Below are positions 36,012 through 45,405 of a stretch of DNA of 64,000 bases, in pieces (position 1 is the stretch's first letter; each line of letters starts with the position of its first letter). Below the pieces are notes generated by a model, which worked only from the letters and a program-made list of their open reading frames with translations, made no database searches and was not told where the DNA came from. The stretch lies in NCBI GenBank assembly GCA_963763305.1, contig CAVXNP010000001.1, positions 1,674,001-1,738,000 on the forward strand, written 5' to 3'. Position numbers and translations under genes: made by a program. The stretch comes from CAVXNP01 sp963763305 (GTDB lineage: Bacteria; Pseudomonadota; Gammaproteobacteria; Xanthomonadales; Rhodanobacteraceae).

Positions 36012-37313
36012 ATGCCGAATGCCGCGGCCCCGAAGGTTCCTTGCCACGTGGTGATGGCCACCGTGGGGTCGCTGGGCGACCTGTTTCCGTTCCTGGCCAT
36101 CGGCCAGGCGCTGCGCACCCGCGGGCATCGGGTCACCGTCGCCAGCCACCCGGTCCACCGGGACGCGGTCGAGCAGGCCGGGCTGCGGTTTGCCGACGCC
36201 AGCGGCATGCCGACGCCGGAGGATCCGGCCCGCTTCACCGCGCGGGCCTTCCACCGCTGGCGTGGGCCGCGCTTCGTGGTCCACGACGTGGCGGCCCGGG
36301 ACGTGCGTGCCAGCTACGACAGGCTCGCCCCGGTCTGTGCCGACGCGGACGTGTTGTTGACCAGCACGCTGGCCTTCGCCGGGCAAATCCTGGGCGAGCA
36401 ATTGCAGGCGGCCGGCTGCCTGCGATGGTGGTCGGCGGTGCTGGCGCCGGCTGGCTTCGTGTCCGCGTTCGATCCACCGGCGACCGGCCTGTCCGCACTC
36501 GATCGCTGGGTCCGCGCCGCGCCCTGGCGTGGGCGCGGACTGCGAGCGCTGCTCGAGCGTGGCAGCCATGGATGGACCGCACCGGTGCGGCAGTTCCGCC
36601 TGTCGCTCGGACTACCGCCGCAATCGGAGCGGGGCGATCCGTTGCACCAGGGCCAGCATGCCGGGTGCGGGGTGCTGGCGCTGTTTCCCGCGATGCTGGG
36701 AGCGCCGCAACCGGACTGGCCGTCGCAGGTCCGCCAGGTCGGCTTTGCGCGCTACCGGCAGCCGCACCTGCTGGACCCGATGCTGCAGGCCTTTCTTGCC
36801 GATGGCCCGCCGCCGCTGGTGTTCAGCCTCGGCTCGGCGGCGGTGCATGCCGGCGAGGCGTTCCTGCGCGAAAGCCTGGCCACCGCCGTGGGGCTGGATC
36901 GACGCGCGGTGCTGTTCACCGGCTCGCCGCGGCTGCGCGCCAGCTTGCCGGCGACGCTCCCGGCCGGCATCCATGCCCTGGACTACGCCGCGCATGCGGC
37001 GCTGTTCCCGCACGCCACCGCGGTGATCCACCATGGCGGCATCGGCACCAGTGCCGAGGCGCTGCTGGCCGGGTGCCCGATGCTGGTGGTGCCGCACGGC
37101 TTCGACCAGCCGGACAATGCCGCCCGGTTGCGGCGGCTGGGAGTGGCCCGGGTGCTTCCGGCGGCCCGCTACCGCGTCGATGCGGCGATGCGCGAGCTGC
37201 GCGAACTGCTGCAACCGACGCGCTATGCCCCGCGCAGCGCCCGGCTGGCCGAAGAGTTGGGTGAACAGCACGGCGCCGCGATCGCCGCCGAGCTGCTGGC
37301 CGGGCCAGGCTGA
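36012..37313 (+). CDS. GT1-family (UGT-like) glycosyltransferase
   Basis: 433 residues. The N-terminal half begins VMATVGSLGDLFPFLAIGQALRTRGH, the acceptor-side glycine loop of GT-B enzymes; the C-terminal half has the nucleotide-sugar signature HHGGIGTSAEALLAGCPMLVVP followed by FDQPDNAARL. Relatives glycosylate sterols, flavonoids or lipids (rhamnosyltransferase-like). No neighbouring biosynthetic genes indicate the acceptor. It is divergent from the VOC/DUF3820 pair with 78 bases between. Confidence 0.87.
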   Translation: MPNAAAPKVPCHVVMATVGSLGDLFPFLAIGQALRTRGHRVTVASHPVHRDAVEQAGLRFADASGMPTPEDPARFTARAFHRWRGPRFVVHDVAARDVRASYDRLAPVCADADVLLTSTLAFAGQILGEQLQAAGCLRWWSAVLAPAGFVSAFDPPATGLSALDRWVRAAPWRGRGLRALLERGSHGWTAPVRQFRLSLGLPPQSERGDPLHQGQHAGCGVLALFPAMLGAPQPDWPSQVRQVGFARYRQPHLLDPMLQAFLADGPPPLVFSLGSAAVHAGEAFLRESLATAVGLDRRAVLFTGSPRLRASLPATLPAGIHALDYAAHAALFPHATAVIHHGGIGTSAEALLAGCPMLVVPHGFDQPDNAARLRRLGVARVLPAARYRVDAAMRELRELLQPTRYAPRSARLAEELGEQHGAAIAAELLAGPG

Positions 37314-37440
37314 GCGGTGTGCTGCCTTCACGCCGGGGCTGGATCGCCAATGCGATGCTCGTGTCCGATGAGAGCAGATCCCTTCCGCCCGCGCCGGACC
37401 GCCCTGCGCAGTGGCGCATGCCGCCCGCTTCGGCCTGCGC

Positions 37441-38223
37441 ATGGCTAGCCAGCTCTCGCCGGTGATGGAGGCTCTGGCCGGTGGCCTTGCCGCCGCGGGT
37501 GCCACCGCCGTCGGCACCTTGCCGGCACTGTTCGCACGCGGCATTTCCCAACGCGCGCAGGACACCATGTTCGGTTTCGGCGCCGGCGTGATGCTGGCCG
37601 CCAGCGCGTTTTCACTGACCTTGCCGGGGCTTGCCGCCGCACGTAGCCACGGCATGGGTCCGTGGCAGGCCGGTGCCACCGTTGGTATCGCCATCCTGTT
37701 CGGGGCGGCGCTGCTGGTGCTGCTGGACCGCTACCTGCCGCACGAGCATTTCATCAAGGGCGTCGAAGGCCATCGCGCGCGCCGGCTCAAGCGCACCTGG
37801 CTGTTCGTGTTCGCGATCTGCCTGCACAACCTGCCCGAGGGCCTGGCCATCGGGGTGGGCTTCGGCGCCGGCAGCACGCACGGCACCGCACTGGCCACCG
37901 GCATCGCGATCCAGGACCTGCCCGAGGGGCTGGTGGTGGCGATGGCCCTGATGTCCGCCGGCTACGGGCGCGGCCTGGCAGTGGCGGTGGGCATGCTGTC
38001 CGGCCTGGTCGAGCCGGTCGGCGCGGTACTCGGCGCCAGCGTGGTCACCGGGTTCCCGCTGCTGCTGCCGGTCGGGCTGGGCTTTGCCGCCGGCGCGATG
38101 CTGTTCGTGGTCAGCCACGAAATCATCCCCGAATCACACCGGCAGGGCCACGAGAACTTTGCGACCGGCGGGCTGATGGTCGGCTTCGTGCTGATGATGC
38201 TGCTGGACACCGCGTTCGGCTGA
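37441..38223 (+). CDS. ZIP-family metal transporter
   Basis: 260 residues, about eight membrane segments. The metal-path motifs are present: HNLPEGLAIGVGF (segment 4) and QDLPEGLVVAMAL (segment 5), plus SHEIIPESHRQGHEN. The ATG at 37441 is preferred; a GTG at 37411 would add ten residues. ZIP proteins bring zinc, iron or manganese into the cytosol. Manganese would suit the manganese catalase encoded 3 kb away, but the metal is not evident from sequence. Confidence 0.9.
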   Translation: MASQLSPVMEALAGGLAAAGATAVGTLPALFARGISQRAQDTMFGFGAGVMLAASAFSLTLPGLAAARSHGMGPWQAGATVGIAILFGAALLVLLDRYLPHEHFIKGVEGHRARRLKRTWLFVFAICLHNLPEGLAIGVGFGAGSTHGTALATGIAIQDLPEGLVVAMALMSAGYGRGLAVAVGMLSGLVEPVGAVLGASVVTGFPLLLPVGLGFAAGAMLFVVSHEIIPESHRQGHENFATGGLMVGFVLMMLLDTAFG

Positions 38224-38373
38224 GCGACGGTCCGGCGTCGACGCATTCGCGCGCATTGGCCGCCAGGCCGTACGCCACCCGGTTGCGTCCAGACCGGCCT
38301 CGAGCGCAACGACGGCGCGCAGCATGCAGCACAGCCGAGCCGGCGCCGCGGCGGCAACAGGCGCGGCCCGGGT

Positions 38374-39090
38374 TCAGCGCCCGTATGCGGGCAACTGGCC
38401 GGCCTGTTCCGGCGTGATGCTGGAGGTGATCGCGACCATGGTCTTGCCGGCCACCAGTTGATCGACCGGTACGGTCACCTCGCGGTAGCCGGCGTCGACG
38501 AAGCCGAACAGGTTGATTACGCCGCCTACCTTGAGCACCGCCCGGGTGACGCCATCCTGCTTGGGCAACAGCCGCTCGAGACGGCCCAATCGCTGGCCCG
38601 CGGCGTTGATCACCGGCTTGCCGGTATCGGCGCTGCGCACCGCACCGACCGGATCGGCGGGCGCCTGCGTGGCAAGCCGCTGCATTCGCACGCTGGCGTC
38701 ATGCAGGATCCGGCTGGCCGCCGCCGGATTGCCGTTCTGCAGCGCGTGCCGGGCGCGCTCGACCGCGTCCAGCCCGTCCCGGCCGGCCGGCTCGCCGCCG
38801 GGCGCCACGTCGCGGAGCACGCGCGCGATCCGGCGTGCGTCGTCCAGCGCGCCGGTTGCGCGCAGTCGCTGCCCGTCCGTGGCCAGCGCCCCGGACGCCA
38901 CCTGCATGCTGTACGCCAGCCCTCGCATCAGCGAAGCCAGCCGCTGCGCATCGGCGTTGGCGGTGGTGATCCGGGTGGCCATGGCCTGCTGGCCGGTCGC
39001 CGCCATGGGCAGGGCGCCGCCCAGCAGGCCGACCAGCACCAGTCCTGGCAGGTACCGCGAGCGTGGGGTGCGGCGATCCAGCACAGCCAT
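38374..39090 (-). CDS. exported PRC-barrel protein
   Basis: 238 residues. An N-terminal signal peptide or anchor (SRYLPGLVLVGLLGGALP) is followed by a helical region rich in Ala and Arg and then a PRC-barrel domain at about 150-215 (KPVINAAGQRLGRLERLL ... AVLKVGG ... VTVPVDQLV). PRC barrels occur in envelope, photosynthetic and stress proteins as binding modules. Its start codon overlaps the stop of the DUF4396 gene, so the two are coupled. Role unknown. Confidence 0.75.
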   Translation of the reverse strand: MAVLDRRTPRSRYLPGLVLVGLLGGALPMAATGQQAMATRITTANADAQRLASLMRGLAYSMQVASGALATDGQRLRATGALDDARRIARVLRDVAPGGEPAGRDGLDAVERARHALQNGNPAAASRILHDASVRMQRLATQAPADPVGAVRSADTGKPVINAAGQRLGRLERLLPKQDGVTRAVLKVGGVINLFGFVDAGYREVTVPVDQLVAGKTMVAITSSITPEQAGQLPAYGR

Positions 39091-39944
39091 CAGCGACCTC
39101 CCGCGGCGGCGTGGCGCCCGCCGGACGATGTCGCTGGCGCCCGCTGCTTTTTCTGCTTCATCTGCTTGAGCATGTGCTCGTGCCCCTGGCCGTGCTTCCA
39201 GCCGATCGCCACCAGCGCCCAGTTCATCGGGTAGGTGAAGACGAATCCGACCAGCAGGCCCAGCGCGGCAAACGACCAGAATGCAAAGGTGTCCGGGTGC
39301 GGCTGCGCGCCGACCACGGCGGGGGTGACCTGGCGCATCACCAGGCCCATGCCGATCATCACCGTGATCATCGAGAAGAACTCGGCGCGGCCGCCCTTCC
39401 ACAACGACATGATCCAGCCGTTGCCGTGCAGCTTCATCGCCCACAGCTGGAAGATGAACCAGCCGAAGGCGTAGCCGGCGGCGTACTCGAACCAGTACTC
39501 GGCCCAGAAACTCATGCCGGTCAACCGGGCGATCACCATCGCGGTGACGATGCCCAGCCCGTCGCCGCCAACGCAATGCGTGGCCGAGGCGACCACCTTG
39601 CGCCAACGCGGTTTGGAGAACTCGGTGAAGCGCTCCATCTTGGCGATGCGGTCGGGGTAGCGGCCGATGTCCGGGGGGCGCGAAGCGAACCAGTACAGCA
39701 GCCCGCCGATCACCGAGAAGAAGAAAATGATGATCGGCCAGACCACCTTCAGCGGCGGGTTCAGCGCGCTGTTGGCGTGGGTAACGTCGTAGATCACCGC
39801 GAGCATGATCAGCACGCTCAGCGCGAACCAGCTCAGGGTGAACCCCGGCGTGGCCATGAATTGCAGGTTTTCACTGAAGAAGTCCAACGCGCCTCCGGCA
39901 GGTTGCTGGGGCCTGGCTGCCACCGTGATGCGGGAAACGGGCAT
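39090..39944 (-). CDS. DUF4396 membrane protein
   Basis: 284 residues with about six membrane segments. The core SATHCVGGDGLGIVTAMVIARL and the following EYAAGYAFGWFIFQ match DUF4396, which is sometimes annotated copper-oxidase-like without proof. An unusual N-terminal extension reads MPVSRITVAARP before the first segment; a later start is possible. The C-terminus is Lys/Gln-rich (KQMKQKKQR) and faces the cytosol by the positive-inside rule. It lies between manganese catalase and the PRC-barrel gene, suggesting an envelope or oxidative-stress role. Confidence 0.7.
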   Translation of the reverse strand: MPVSRITVAARPQQPAGGALDFFSENLQFMATPGFTLSWFALSVLIMLAVIYDVTHANSALNPPLKVVWPIIIFFFSVIGGLLYWFASRPPDIGRYPDRIAKMERFTEFSKPRWRKVVASATHCVGGDGLGIVTAMVIARLTGMSFWAEYWFEYAAGYAFGWFIFQLWAMKLHGNGWIMSLWKGGRAEFFSMITVMIGMGLVMRQVTPAVVGAQPHPDTFAFWSFAALGLLVGFVFTYPMNWALVAIGWKHGQGHEHMLKQMKQKKQRAPATSSGGRHAAAGGR

Positions 39945-40094
39945 GCCGCGCCTGGACCACGAACATGGCAGAGCACCGGTGCAAGAGGCGTGGAGGGCCC
40001 TCGTGGCTGTCCACCGGCATGAGTTCTACGGCATTGGGCGCAGCCCCGGCCACGCCCTGGAGCGGGCCGGCCCCGCGCGGGGGCCGGCCGATCC

Positions 40095-41006
40095 TCAATG
40101 ACGCACGTTGTCCTGCCCGGACGTCCCGCCCTGGCGACCGGCAGCTCCCAGTTCGGCACCGGTCTGAGGGTTGATATCGCGGTTGGAGGCGGTGCGCGCG
40201 GCCATCGCCTGCACCGCATCGCGCTGCTTGCCGCTGAGCTTCACCTGCGGCAGGCCGTCGCCACCGCCCATGCCAAGTTGCTTCTCGCGATCGCTGACGT
40301 ACTGGAAATTCTCGTCGCTGTTCCACGGCCCTCGCAGGTCGCCCTCGCCCTGCGAGGTATTGACGTAGGTGTTGGCGAATTCCACGCTGCCTTGCAGCTT
40401 GCCCGGCGGGAAGTTCGGTTCGATCGAGAACAACGCTTTCTCGAACGAGCGCTGATGGGCGATCTCGCGCGTCATCAGGAAGGTCAGCGCATCGCGCACG
40501 CCCGGATCGGAGGTGACGTTGATCAACCGCTCGTAGACGATCTTGGCGCGCGCCTCCGCGGCGATGTTCGAGCGCAGGTCCGCGGTGGGCTCGCCGATAC
40601 TGTCGATGTACCCCGCGTTCCACAGCTGGCCACCGGAATTGGTCAGCGCCGGGCCGCCGCCGTACAGCACCTGGGTCACATGCGAGTCGTTGCCGGCGCC
40701 CTGCAGCGCGCGGAACATGTCGGCCTGCTCGTTGATGCCTTCGGCCAGCTCGCCCTTGGCGCCCTTGTTGAGCATGGCCACGATGCTGCCGATCACCTCC
40801 AGGTGGCTCAGCTCCTCGGTGGCGATATCGAACAGCATGTCCTTGCGGCCCGGGTCGTCCTCGGCCACGGCCTGGGTGAAGTAGCGCATGGCCGCGGCGA
40901 GCTCGCCCTGCGGGCCGCCGAACTGCTCGAGCATCAGGTTGGCCAGTCCGGGATTGCACTCGGACACGTGGACGGAATACTGCAGACGCTGGTTGTGGGC
41001 AAACAT
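40095..41006 (-). CDS. manganese catalase
   Basis: 303 residues. The ferritin-like four-helix core shows the di-manganese ligands: Glu in GPQGELAAAMRYF, Glu and His in TEELSHLEVIG, Glu in IAAEARAKIVYERL and Glu-His in TREIAHQRSFEKAL. The C-terminal tail, with GLPQVKLSG and Gly/Asn-rich residues, is typical of KatN-like proteins. It decomposes hydrogen peroxide without haem. No metal ligand appears missing. Upstream, 41007-41215 is non-coding with a hairpin only. Confidence 0.92.
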   Translation of the reverse strand: MFAHNQRLQYSVHVSECNPGLANLMLEQFGGPQGELAAAMRYFTQAVAEDDPGRKDMLFDIATEELSHLEVIGSIVAMLNKGAKGELAEGINEQADMFRALQGAGNDSHVTQVLYGGGPALTNSGGQLWNAGYIDSIGEPTADLRSNIAAEARAKIVYERLINVTSDPGVRDALTFLMTREIAHQRSFEKALFSIEPNFPPGKLQGSVEFANTYVNTSQGEGDLRGPWNSDENFQYVSDREKQLGMGGGDGLPQVKLSGKQRDAVQAMAARTASNRDINPQTGAELGAAGRQGGTSGQDNVRH

Positions 41007-41157
41007 GGCAACTCCTTCGTGGCGGGGGACGCGGCGGGTACGCCGCTGCGTCCGTGGCGCAGCCAGCTCGGCCGCGGGGAATGCTTCGAAGGAGTCGGCA
41101 GCAAGAGCCATGCCTTGCGCCACGGCGCAGCATGGGGGGAGGAGAGCGAACCCGGCC

Positions 41158-41176
41158 GCCGGCAACTCTTGCCGGC
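41158..41176 (-). terminator. hairpin downstream of the AAA ATPase gene
   Basis: GCCGGCAA pairs perfectly with TTGCCGGC across a 3-base loop, 40 bases after the ATPase stop. No T run follows on the minus strand. Probably a transcription or messenger-end structure separating this gene from manganese catalase. Confidence 0.4.
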
Positions 41177-41215
41177 CGGCTGAAATATTTACCAGTAGGC
41201 CCGACCCGGCGAGGG

Positions 41216-42700
41216 TCAGTCGGCCGGAACGCAGCGCTCGCGGGCCCAGTGGCGCAGCGCCTGCACCTTTTCCCGCATCAGCACCGACAGCGGCCGGGTC
41301 TGCGCCAGCGCCTGCAGCATGGCGGCCTGGGTCGGGTGCGGCACCGCTGGCGGCGACGTCGTACAGCGCGCTGACGATGGCCTGTTCGATCTCGGCGCCG
41401 GAGTACCCCTCGCTGGCCTGCGGCCAGCGCAGCCAGGTCGAAGCCGGCCGGATCGAGCTGGCGACGCGCCAGGTGCAGCGCGAAGATCTCTGCGCGCACG
41501 TGCCGCCTGCGGCAGGTCGACGAAGAAGATCTCGTCGAAGCGGCCCTTGCGCAGCAGTTCGGCCGGCAGTTCGTCGACCGCGTTGGCGGTGGCCACCACG
41601 AACACCTTGGCCTTGCGCTCGGCCATCCAGGTCAGCAGGTAGCCGAGCACCCGGCGCGACACGCCGCCATCCTCGCCGCCGCCGCTGGCCAGGCCCTTCT
41701 CGATCTCGTCGATCCACAGCACGCACGGCGCCAGCAGCTCGGTGCTGGCCAGCGCCTCGCGCAGGTTCTTCTCGGTCTCGCCCTGGTACTTGTCGTACAG
41801 CGTGCCGAAATCCAGCCGCACCAGCGGCACGCCGAAGCCACCGGCGATGGCCTTGGCCGCCAGGCTCTTGCCGCAGCCCTGCACGCCCAGCAGCAACAGC
41901 CCGCGCGGCGGATCCAGCATCGGGCTGGCCGAGGGATCCAGGAACACCGCCCGCCGCCGCCGCACCCATTCGCGCACCCGGCGGATGCCGGCGATGTCGG
42001 CGAAGCTGGCGGTGGCGTACTCGAAATGCAGCAGGCCGGAGCGGTTGAGCAGCTCGAACTTCGACTGCATCAACTCGCGGCAGGTCGGCATGCCCCAGCG
42101 CGCCGTCGTTGTAGATCAGCTTGCGCACGATCCGCCGCGCGTCGGGCCCGGACAGGCCCAGCAGGTTGCGCACGATGATGCGCGCCGCCTCGCCGTCGAC
42201 CTCGACCCGGCGGCCCTGTTCGCGCTGCCAGGCCACCGCCTCGCCGCGCATGATGCCGGCCAGCTCCTTGATGTCCGGCAGCGACAGCGGCACGCGCAGT
42301 GCCAGCGCCTCCAGCTCGTGCGGCAGTTCCACCTGCGCGCCGACCAGGACCAGCGTGTGCGGCGACCGAGCGCTGGCGCTGCACGATCTCGCGCAGCATC
42401 GCGCTGGCTCATCGCATAGCGCACGAACGGATGGAAATCGAACAGCAGGAACACGCCCGGGTCGGCGGCGCCGCGGATCGCTTCCAGCGTGGTGGTGGCA
42501 TCCGGCGGCACGGCGCCGTCGTGGGCGCTGAAATCCAGGCGTTTCAGGCCCTCGGTGAGGGTCCAGCGCCACAGCGGTCGCAGCGATTGGGCGATGACGT
42601 GGCGAAAGCAGTCGATCACCCGCTGCTCGTCCACCGTTTCGATCACCAGCAACGGCGTGGCGGCACGCACCAGCGTGGTGAGATCCTGCAGCTCGCTCAT
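41216..42700 (-). pseudogene. Ycf46-like AAA ATPase with six frame breaks
   Basis: All parts of a Ycf46-type AAA protein are present in order: N-terminus MSELQDLTTLVRAATPLLVI; a PDIKELAGIMRGEA region; FADIAGIRRVREWV; Walker A GVQGCGKSLAAKAI; Walker B CVLWIDEIEKG; arginine-finger region LRKGRFDEIFFVDLP; SEGYSGAEIEQAIVSALYDV; C-terminus LMREKVQALRHWA. But the frame changes six times, at about 42400, 42361, 42077, 41500, 41423 and 41350, each time by one extra base, so the total (1485) is again divisible by three. No internal stop codons lie in the correct frames and the motifs are intact. This looks more like repeated base-calling insertion than decay. Function of the family in bacteria is unclear; proteolysis or regulation is suggested. 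Confidence 0.75.
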
Positions 42701-42825
42701 CGGTCCCCCCCGGACAAGGCCGACACCTTAGCAGAGCGACTGGACCGGCCGGCCCCGCCGCGCGGTTTTTGCTTCACGCGAACGGGTATAGGCTGGGCCT
42801 TCGCCCGTTTGCGGAGAGTACGACA

Positions 42826-43974
42826 ATGCGCCGGTCCATCAAGCGTCTGTGGTCGCCTTTGTGGTTGTTGCTGGTGGTGTCGACGGCCAGCGCCGCGCCT
42901 CCGCTGCAGCGCCTGACCCTGCCGCCGGGCTTCCATATCGCCGTGTACAACGACCAGGTGCCGAACGCGCGCGAGATGGCGGTGGGTGCGCACGGCACGG
43001 TGTTCGTCGGCTCCAACGAGGCGGGCAAGGTCTATGCGCTCACCGATGGCGATGGCGACGGCACCGCCGAGCAGGTGCGCACCATCGCCCGCGGGCTGCA
43101 GTTGCCGGTCGGGGTGGCCTTCCACGACGGTGACCTGTACGTCTCCGCGGTCAGCCGGATCTACGTACTGCGCGACATCGAAAGGCACCTGGACGACCCG
43201 CCCACGCCGGAGCTGGTCACCGACCGCTTTCCCGGCGAAACCCACCATGGCTGGAAGTTCATCGCGTTCGGCCCCGACGGCAAGCTGTACGTGCCGATCG
43301 GCGCCCCCTGCAACGTCTGCGACAAGGGCAAGGCCTACGCCAAGCTGACCCGGATGAACCCGGACGGCAGCGGCTACGAGGACGTGGCCTACGGTATCCG
43401 CAACACGGTGGGCTTCGACTGGCGTCCGGGCACCGGCAACCTGTGGTTCACCGACAACGGGCGCGACCTGCTCGGCGACGACGTGCCCAGCGACGAGCTC
43501 AACCGCATCACCCATCCCGGCCAGCACTTCGGTTTCCCGTATTGCCACCAGGGCGACATCGCCGACCCGGAATACGGCAAGGGCAAGGATTGCGACAACT
43601 TCACGCCGCCGGTGCTCAAGCTCGGCGCGCACGTGGCGGCGCTGGGCATGCGCTTCTACCAGGGCCGGCAGTTTCCGAAGGACTACCGCGGGGCCATCTT
43701 CATCGCCGAGCACGGCTCGTGGAACCGCAGCCGCAAATCCGGGTACCGGGTGATGACGGTACGGCTGGACGGGGACAAGGTGGCTTCCTACCAGCCGCTG
43801 ATCACCGGCTTCGAACAGAACGAGCAGGCCTGGGGCCGGCCGGCCGACGTGCAGCCGCTGCCCGATGGCAGCCTGCTGGTCAGCGACGACCAGAGCGGCG
43901 CGGTCTACCGGGTGACCTACGGCCCGCAGACCCGGCCCGCATCCGCGCATTCCACCCATACGCCCAAGGAGTAA
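42826..43974 (+). CDS. sorbosone-dehydrogenase-like secreted beta-propeller protein
   Basis: 382 residues. A signal peptide (LWLLLVVSTASA) precedes a six-blade propeller of the PQQ-glucose/sorbosone dehydrogenase family: LPPGFHIAVYNDQVPNAREM, HHGWKFIAFGPDGKLYVPIGAPCN, YEDVAYGIRNTVGFDW, HGSWNRSRKSGYRVM. A CxxC (CNVC) and later Cys pair may form disulfides. Whether PQQ is bound is not certain. The YbhB gene starts 5 bases after the stop, so the two form an operon. Confidence 0.87.
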   Translation: MRRSIKRLWSPLWLLLVVSTASAAPPLQRLTLPPGFHIAVYNDQVPNAREMAVGAHGTVFVGSNEAGKVYALTDGDGDGTAEQVRTIARGLQLPVGVAFHDGDLYVSAVSRIYVLRDIERHLDDPPTPELVTDRFPGETHHGWKFIAFGPDGKLYVPIGAPCNVCDKGKAYAKLTRMNPDGSGYEDVAYGIRNTVGFDWRPGTGNLWFTDNGRDLLGDDVPSDELNRITHPGQHFGFPYCHQGDIADPEYGKGKDCDNFTPPVLKLGAHVAALGMRFYQGRQFPKDYRGAIFIAEHGSWNRSRKSGYRVMTVRLDGDKVASYQPLITGFEQNEQAWGRPADVQPLPDGSLLVSDDQSGAVYRVTYGPQTRPASAHSTHTPKE

Positions 43975-43979
43975 CGCCC

Positions 43980-44603
43980 ATGCAGTTGCGCAGCGACAGC
44001 TTTGCCTACGGCCAGCCGATCCCGCCGGAATTTGCCTTCGGCAAGCCGGGTGATCCGGTGGCCCTGTCCGACAACCGCAATCCCCACCTGGCCTGGAGCA
44101 GTGCCCCCCACGGCACCCGCTCGTTCGTCATCACCTGCGTCGACAACGACGTGCCCAGCAAGGGCGACGACGTCAACAAGCCCGATCGCCAGGTGCCCGC
44201 CGATCTGCCGCGGGTGGAATTCGTGCACTGGATGCTGGCCAATATCCCGCCCGAATGCGGTGAGCTGGCCGCAGGCTCATGCAGCGACGGGGTGAGCGCA
44301 CGCGGCAAGGCCGCCCCGTCGGGGCCACCCGGCAGCGTGCAGGGCCGCAACGACTTCACCGGCTGGTTCGAAGGCGATGCCGACATGGGCGGCACCTACC
44401 TGGGTTACGACGGCCCGTGCCCGCCCTGGAACGACAGCCTGCTGCACCACTATCACTTCCGCGTGCATGCCCTGGACGTGGCGCGGCTGGAACTTTCGCC
44501 GGGTTTCGGCATGGACCAGTTGCGCGCGGCCATGGCCGGCCACGTGCTGGAGGAGGCGCAATGGATGGGCACCTACACGCTCAATCGCGCACTTGCCGGC
44601 TAG
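43980..44603 (+). CDS. YbhB/YbcL-family (phosphatidylethanolamine-binding-like) protein
   Basis: 207 residues with no signal peptide. The PEBP-like anion pocket is seen in NPHLAWSSAPHGTRSFVITCVDND, FVHWMLANIPP, GYDGPCPPWND and HHYHFRVHALD. Family members are cytosolic or periplasmic with unknown ligands. It follows the sorbosone-dehydrogenase-like gene after 5 bases. The 148 bases after it hold no gene. Confidence 0.9.
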   Translation: MQLRSDSFAYGQPIPPEFAFGKPGDPVALSDNRNPHLAWSSAPHGTRSFVITCVDNDVPSKGDDVNKPDRQVPADLPRVEFVHWMLANIPPECGELAAGSCSDGVSARGKAAPSGPPGSVQGRNDFTGWFEGDADMGGTYLGYDGPCPPWNDSLLHHYHFRVHALDVARLELSPGFGMDQLRAAMAGHVLEEAQWMGTYTLNRALAG

Positions 44604-44751
44604 CGGCGACCTGGCCGGCAGCGGCCGTGGGCCTGTCTGTGCAGGGCCGGAATGCCCGCTTTTCACGTGCAGATGGCGTCGCTTGTGGGACCAATAAAGA
44701 CAAGCCTGCTCCCTTTGCGGGGGCAACCTGTCCACCATAAGGAAGCCGCCC

Positions 44752-44907
44752 ATGCTGCATTACGCCATCGTATTCCTGGTTATTGCCATCATCGCCGCCG
44801 TGATCGGTTTCAGCGGTATCGCCGGTGCCGCGGCCTGGATCGCCGAAGTGCTGTTCGTGATCTTCCTGATCCTGGCCATCATCGCTTTCTTCCGTCGCTC
44901 CACCTGA
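44752..44907 (+). CDS. DUF1328 small membrane protein (YtjA-like)
   Basis: 51 residues, two membrane segments, MLHYAIVFLVIAIIAAVIGF then GIAGAAAWIAEVLFVIF, ending FFRRST: the full DUF1328 signature. It is preceded by AAGGAAG as ribosome site. These proteins are stress-induced in many proteobacteria and their function is unknown. Confidence 0.9.
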   Translation: MLHYAIVFLVIAIIAAVIGFSGIAGAAAWIAEVLFVIFLILAIIAFFRRST

Positions 44908-44983
44908 CGGGAGTAGATTCCACACGACCGGGCCATCGTCGATCGCGATGGCCGCGACGCGCATTCCCCTTACGGAGAACACC

Positions 44984-45385
44984 ATGAACGATCCCATTCA
45001 AACCTCGACCACCGGTAATCCGGGCAACGGCGCCGGTGGCAAGGACACGGCAGTGAGTGGCGACCGCATCGACCAGAGCGCGGAGCGGGTCAAGCACGCC
45101 ACCTCCAGCGCCGTCGCCGGCACCAAGGATGCGGTGGACCGTGCCGCCGACCGGGTCGAGGGCAGCGTGCACCGGGCTACCGACCGGGCTGCCGGAGCGG
45201 CGCACCGGGCCAGCGATCGGGCTTCGGAGCTGAGCGACCGCAGCCGCGAGATGATGGACCAGGGCCGCGAAAAAGCCGACGAATGGCTGGCGGAGGCGCG
45301 CGACTATGTGCGCGAAAAGCCGGTGCAGTCGGTGGCCATGGCGCTGGGTGCGGGCTGGCTGCTCGGCCGCATCCTGCGTCGCTGA
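44984..45385 (+). CDS. DUF883-family (YqjD/ElaB-like) protein
   Basis: 133 residues: a long hydrophilic helix rich in Ala, Arg, Asp and Glu (about 25-105, likely coiled coil) and a single C-terminal membrane anchor (SVAMALGAGWLLGRILRR). E. coli YqjD and ElaB have the same build and tether ribosomes to the inner membrane in stationary phase. It is the first of a yqjD-yqjE-yqjK-like series here, which supports that assignment. TTACGGAG forms the ribosome site. Confidence 0.82.
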   Translation: MNDPIQTSTTGNPGNGAGGKDTAVSGDRIDQSAERVKHATSSAVAGTKDAVDRAADRVEGSVHRATDRAAGAAHRASDRASELSDRSREMMDQGREKADEWLAEARDYVREKPVQSVAMALGAGWLLGRILRR

Positions 45386-45405
45386 ACACCAGACGAGGGC
45401 AGGGA

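Noticed and set aside
40888..42048. Plus-strand frame of 386 residues opposite manganese catalase and the AAA gene
   Set aside because: Arg/Pro/Ser-rich shadow; the minus strand carries intact family motifs throughout.
41216..42700. Programmed frameshifting in the AAA gene
   Set aside because: Six separate +1 events in one gene with no slippery sequence or structure pattern would be without precedent; sequence error or decay explains it better.
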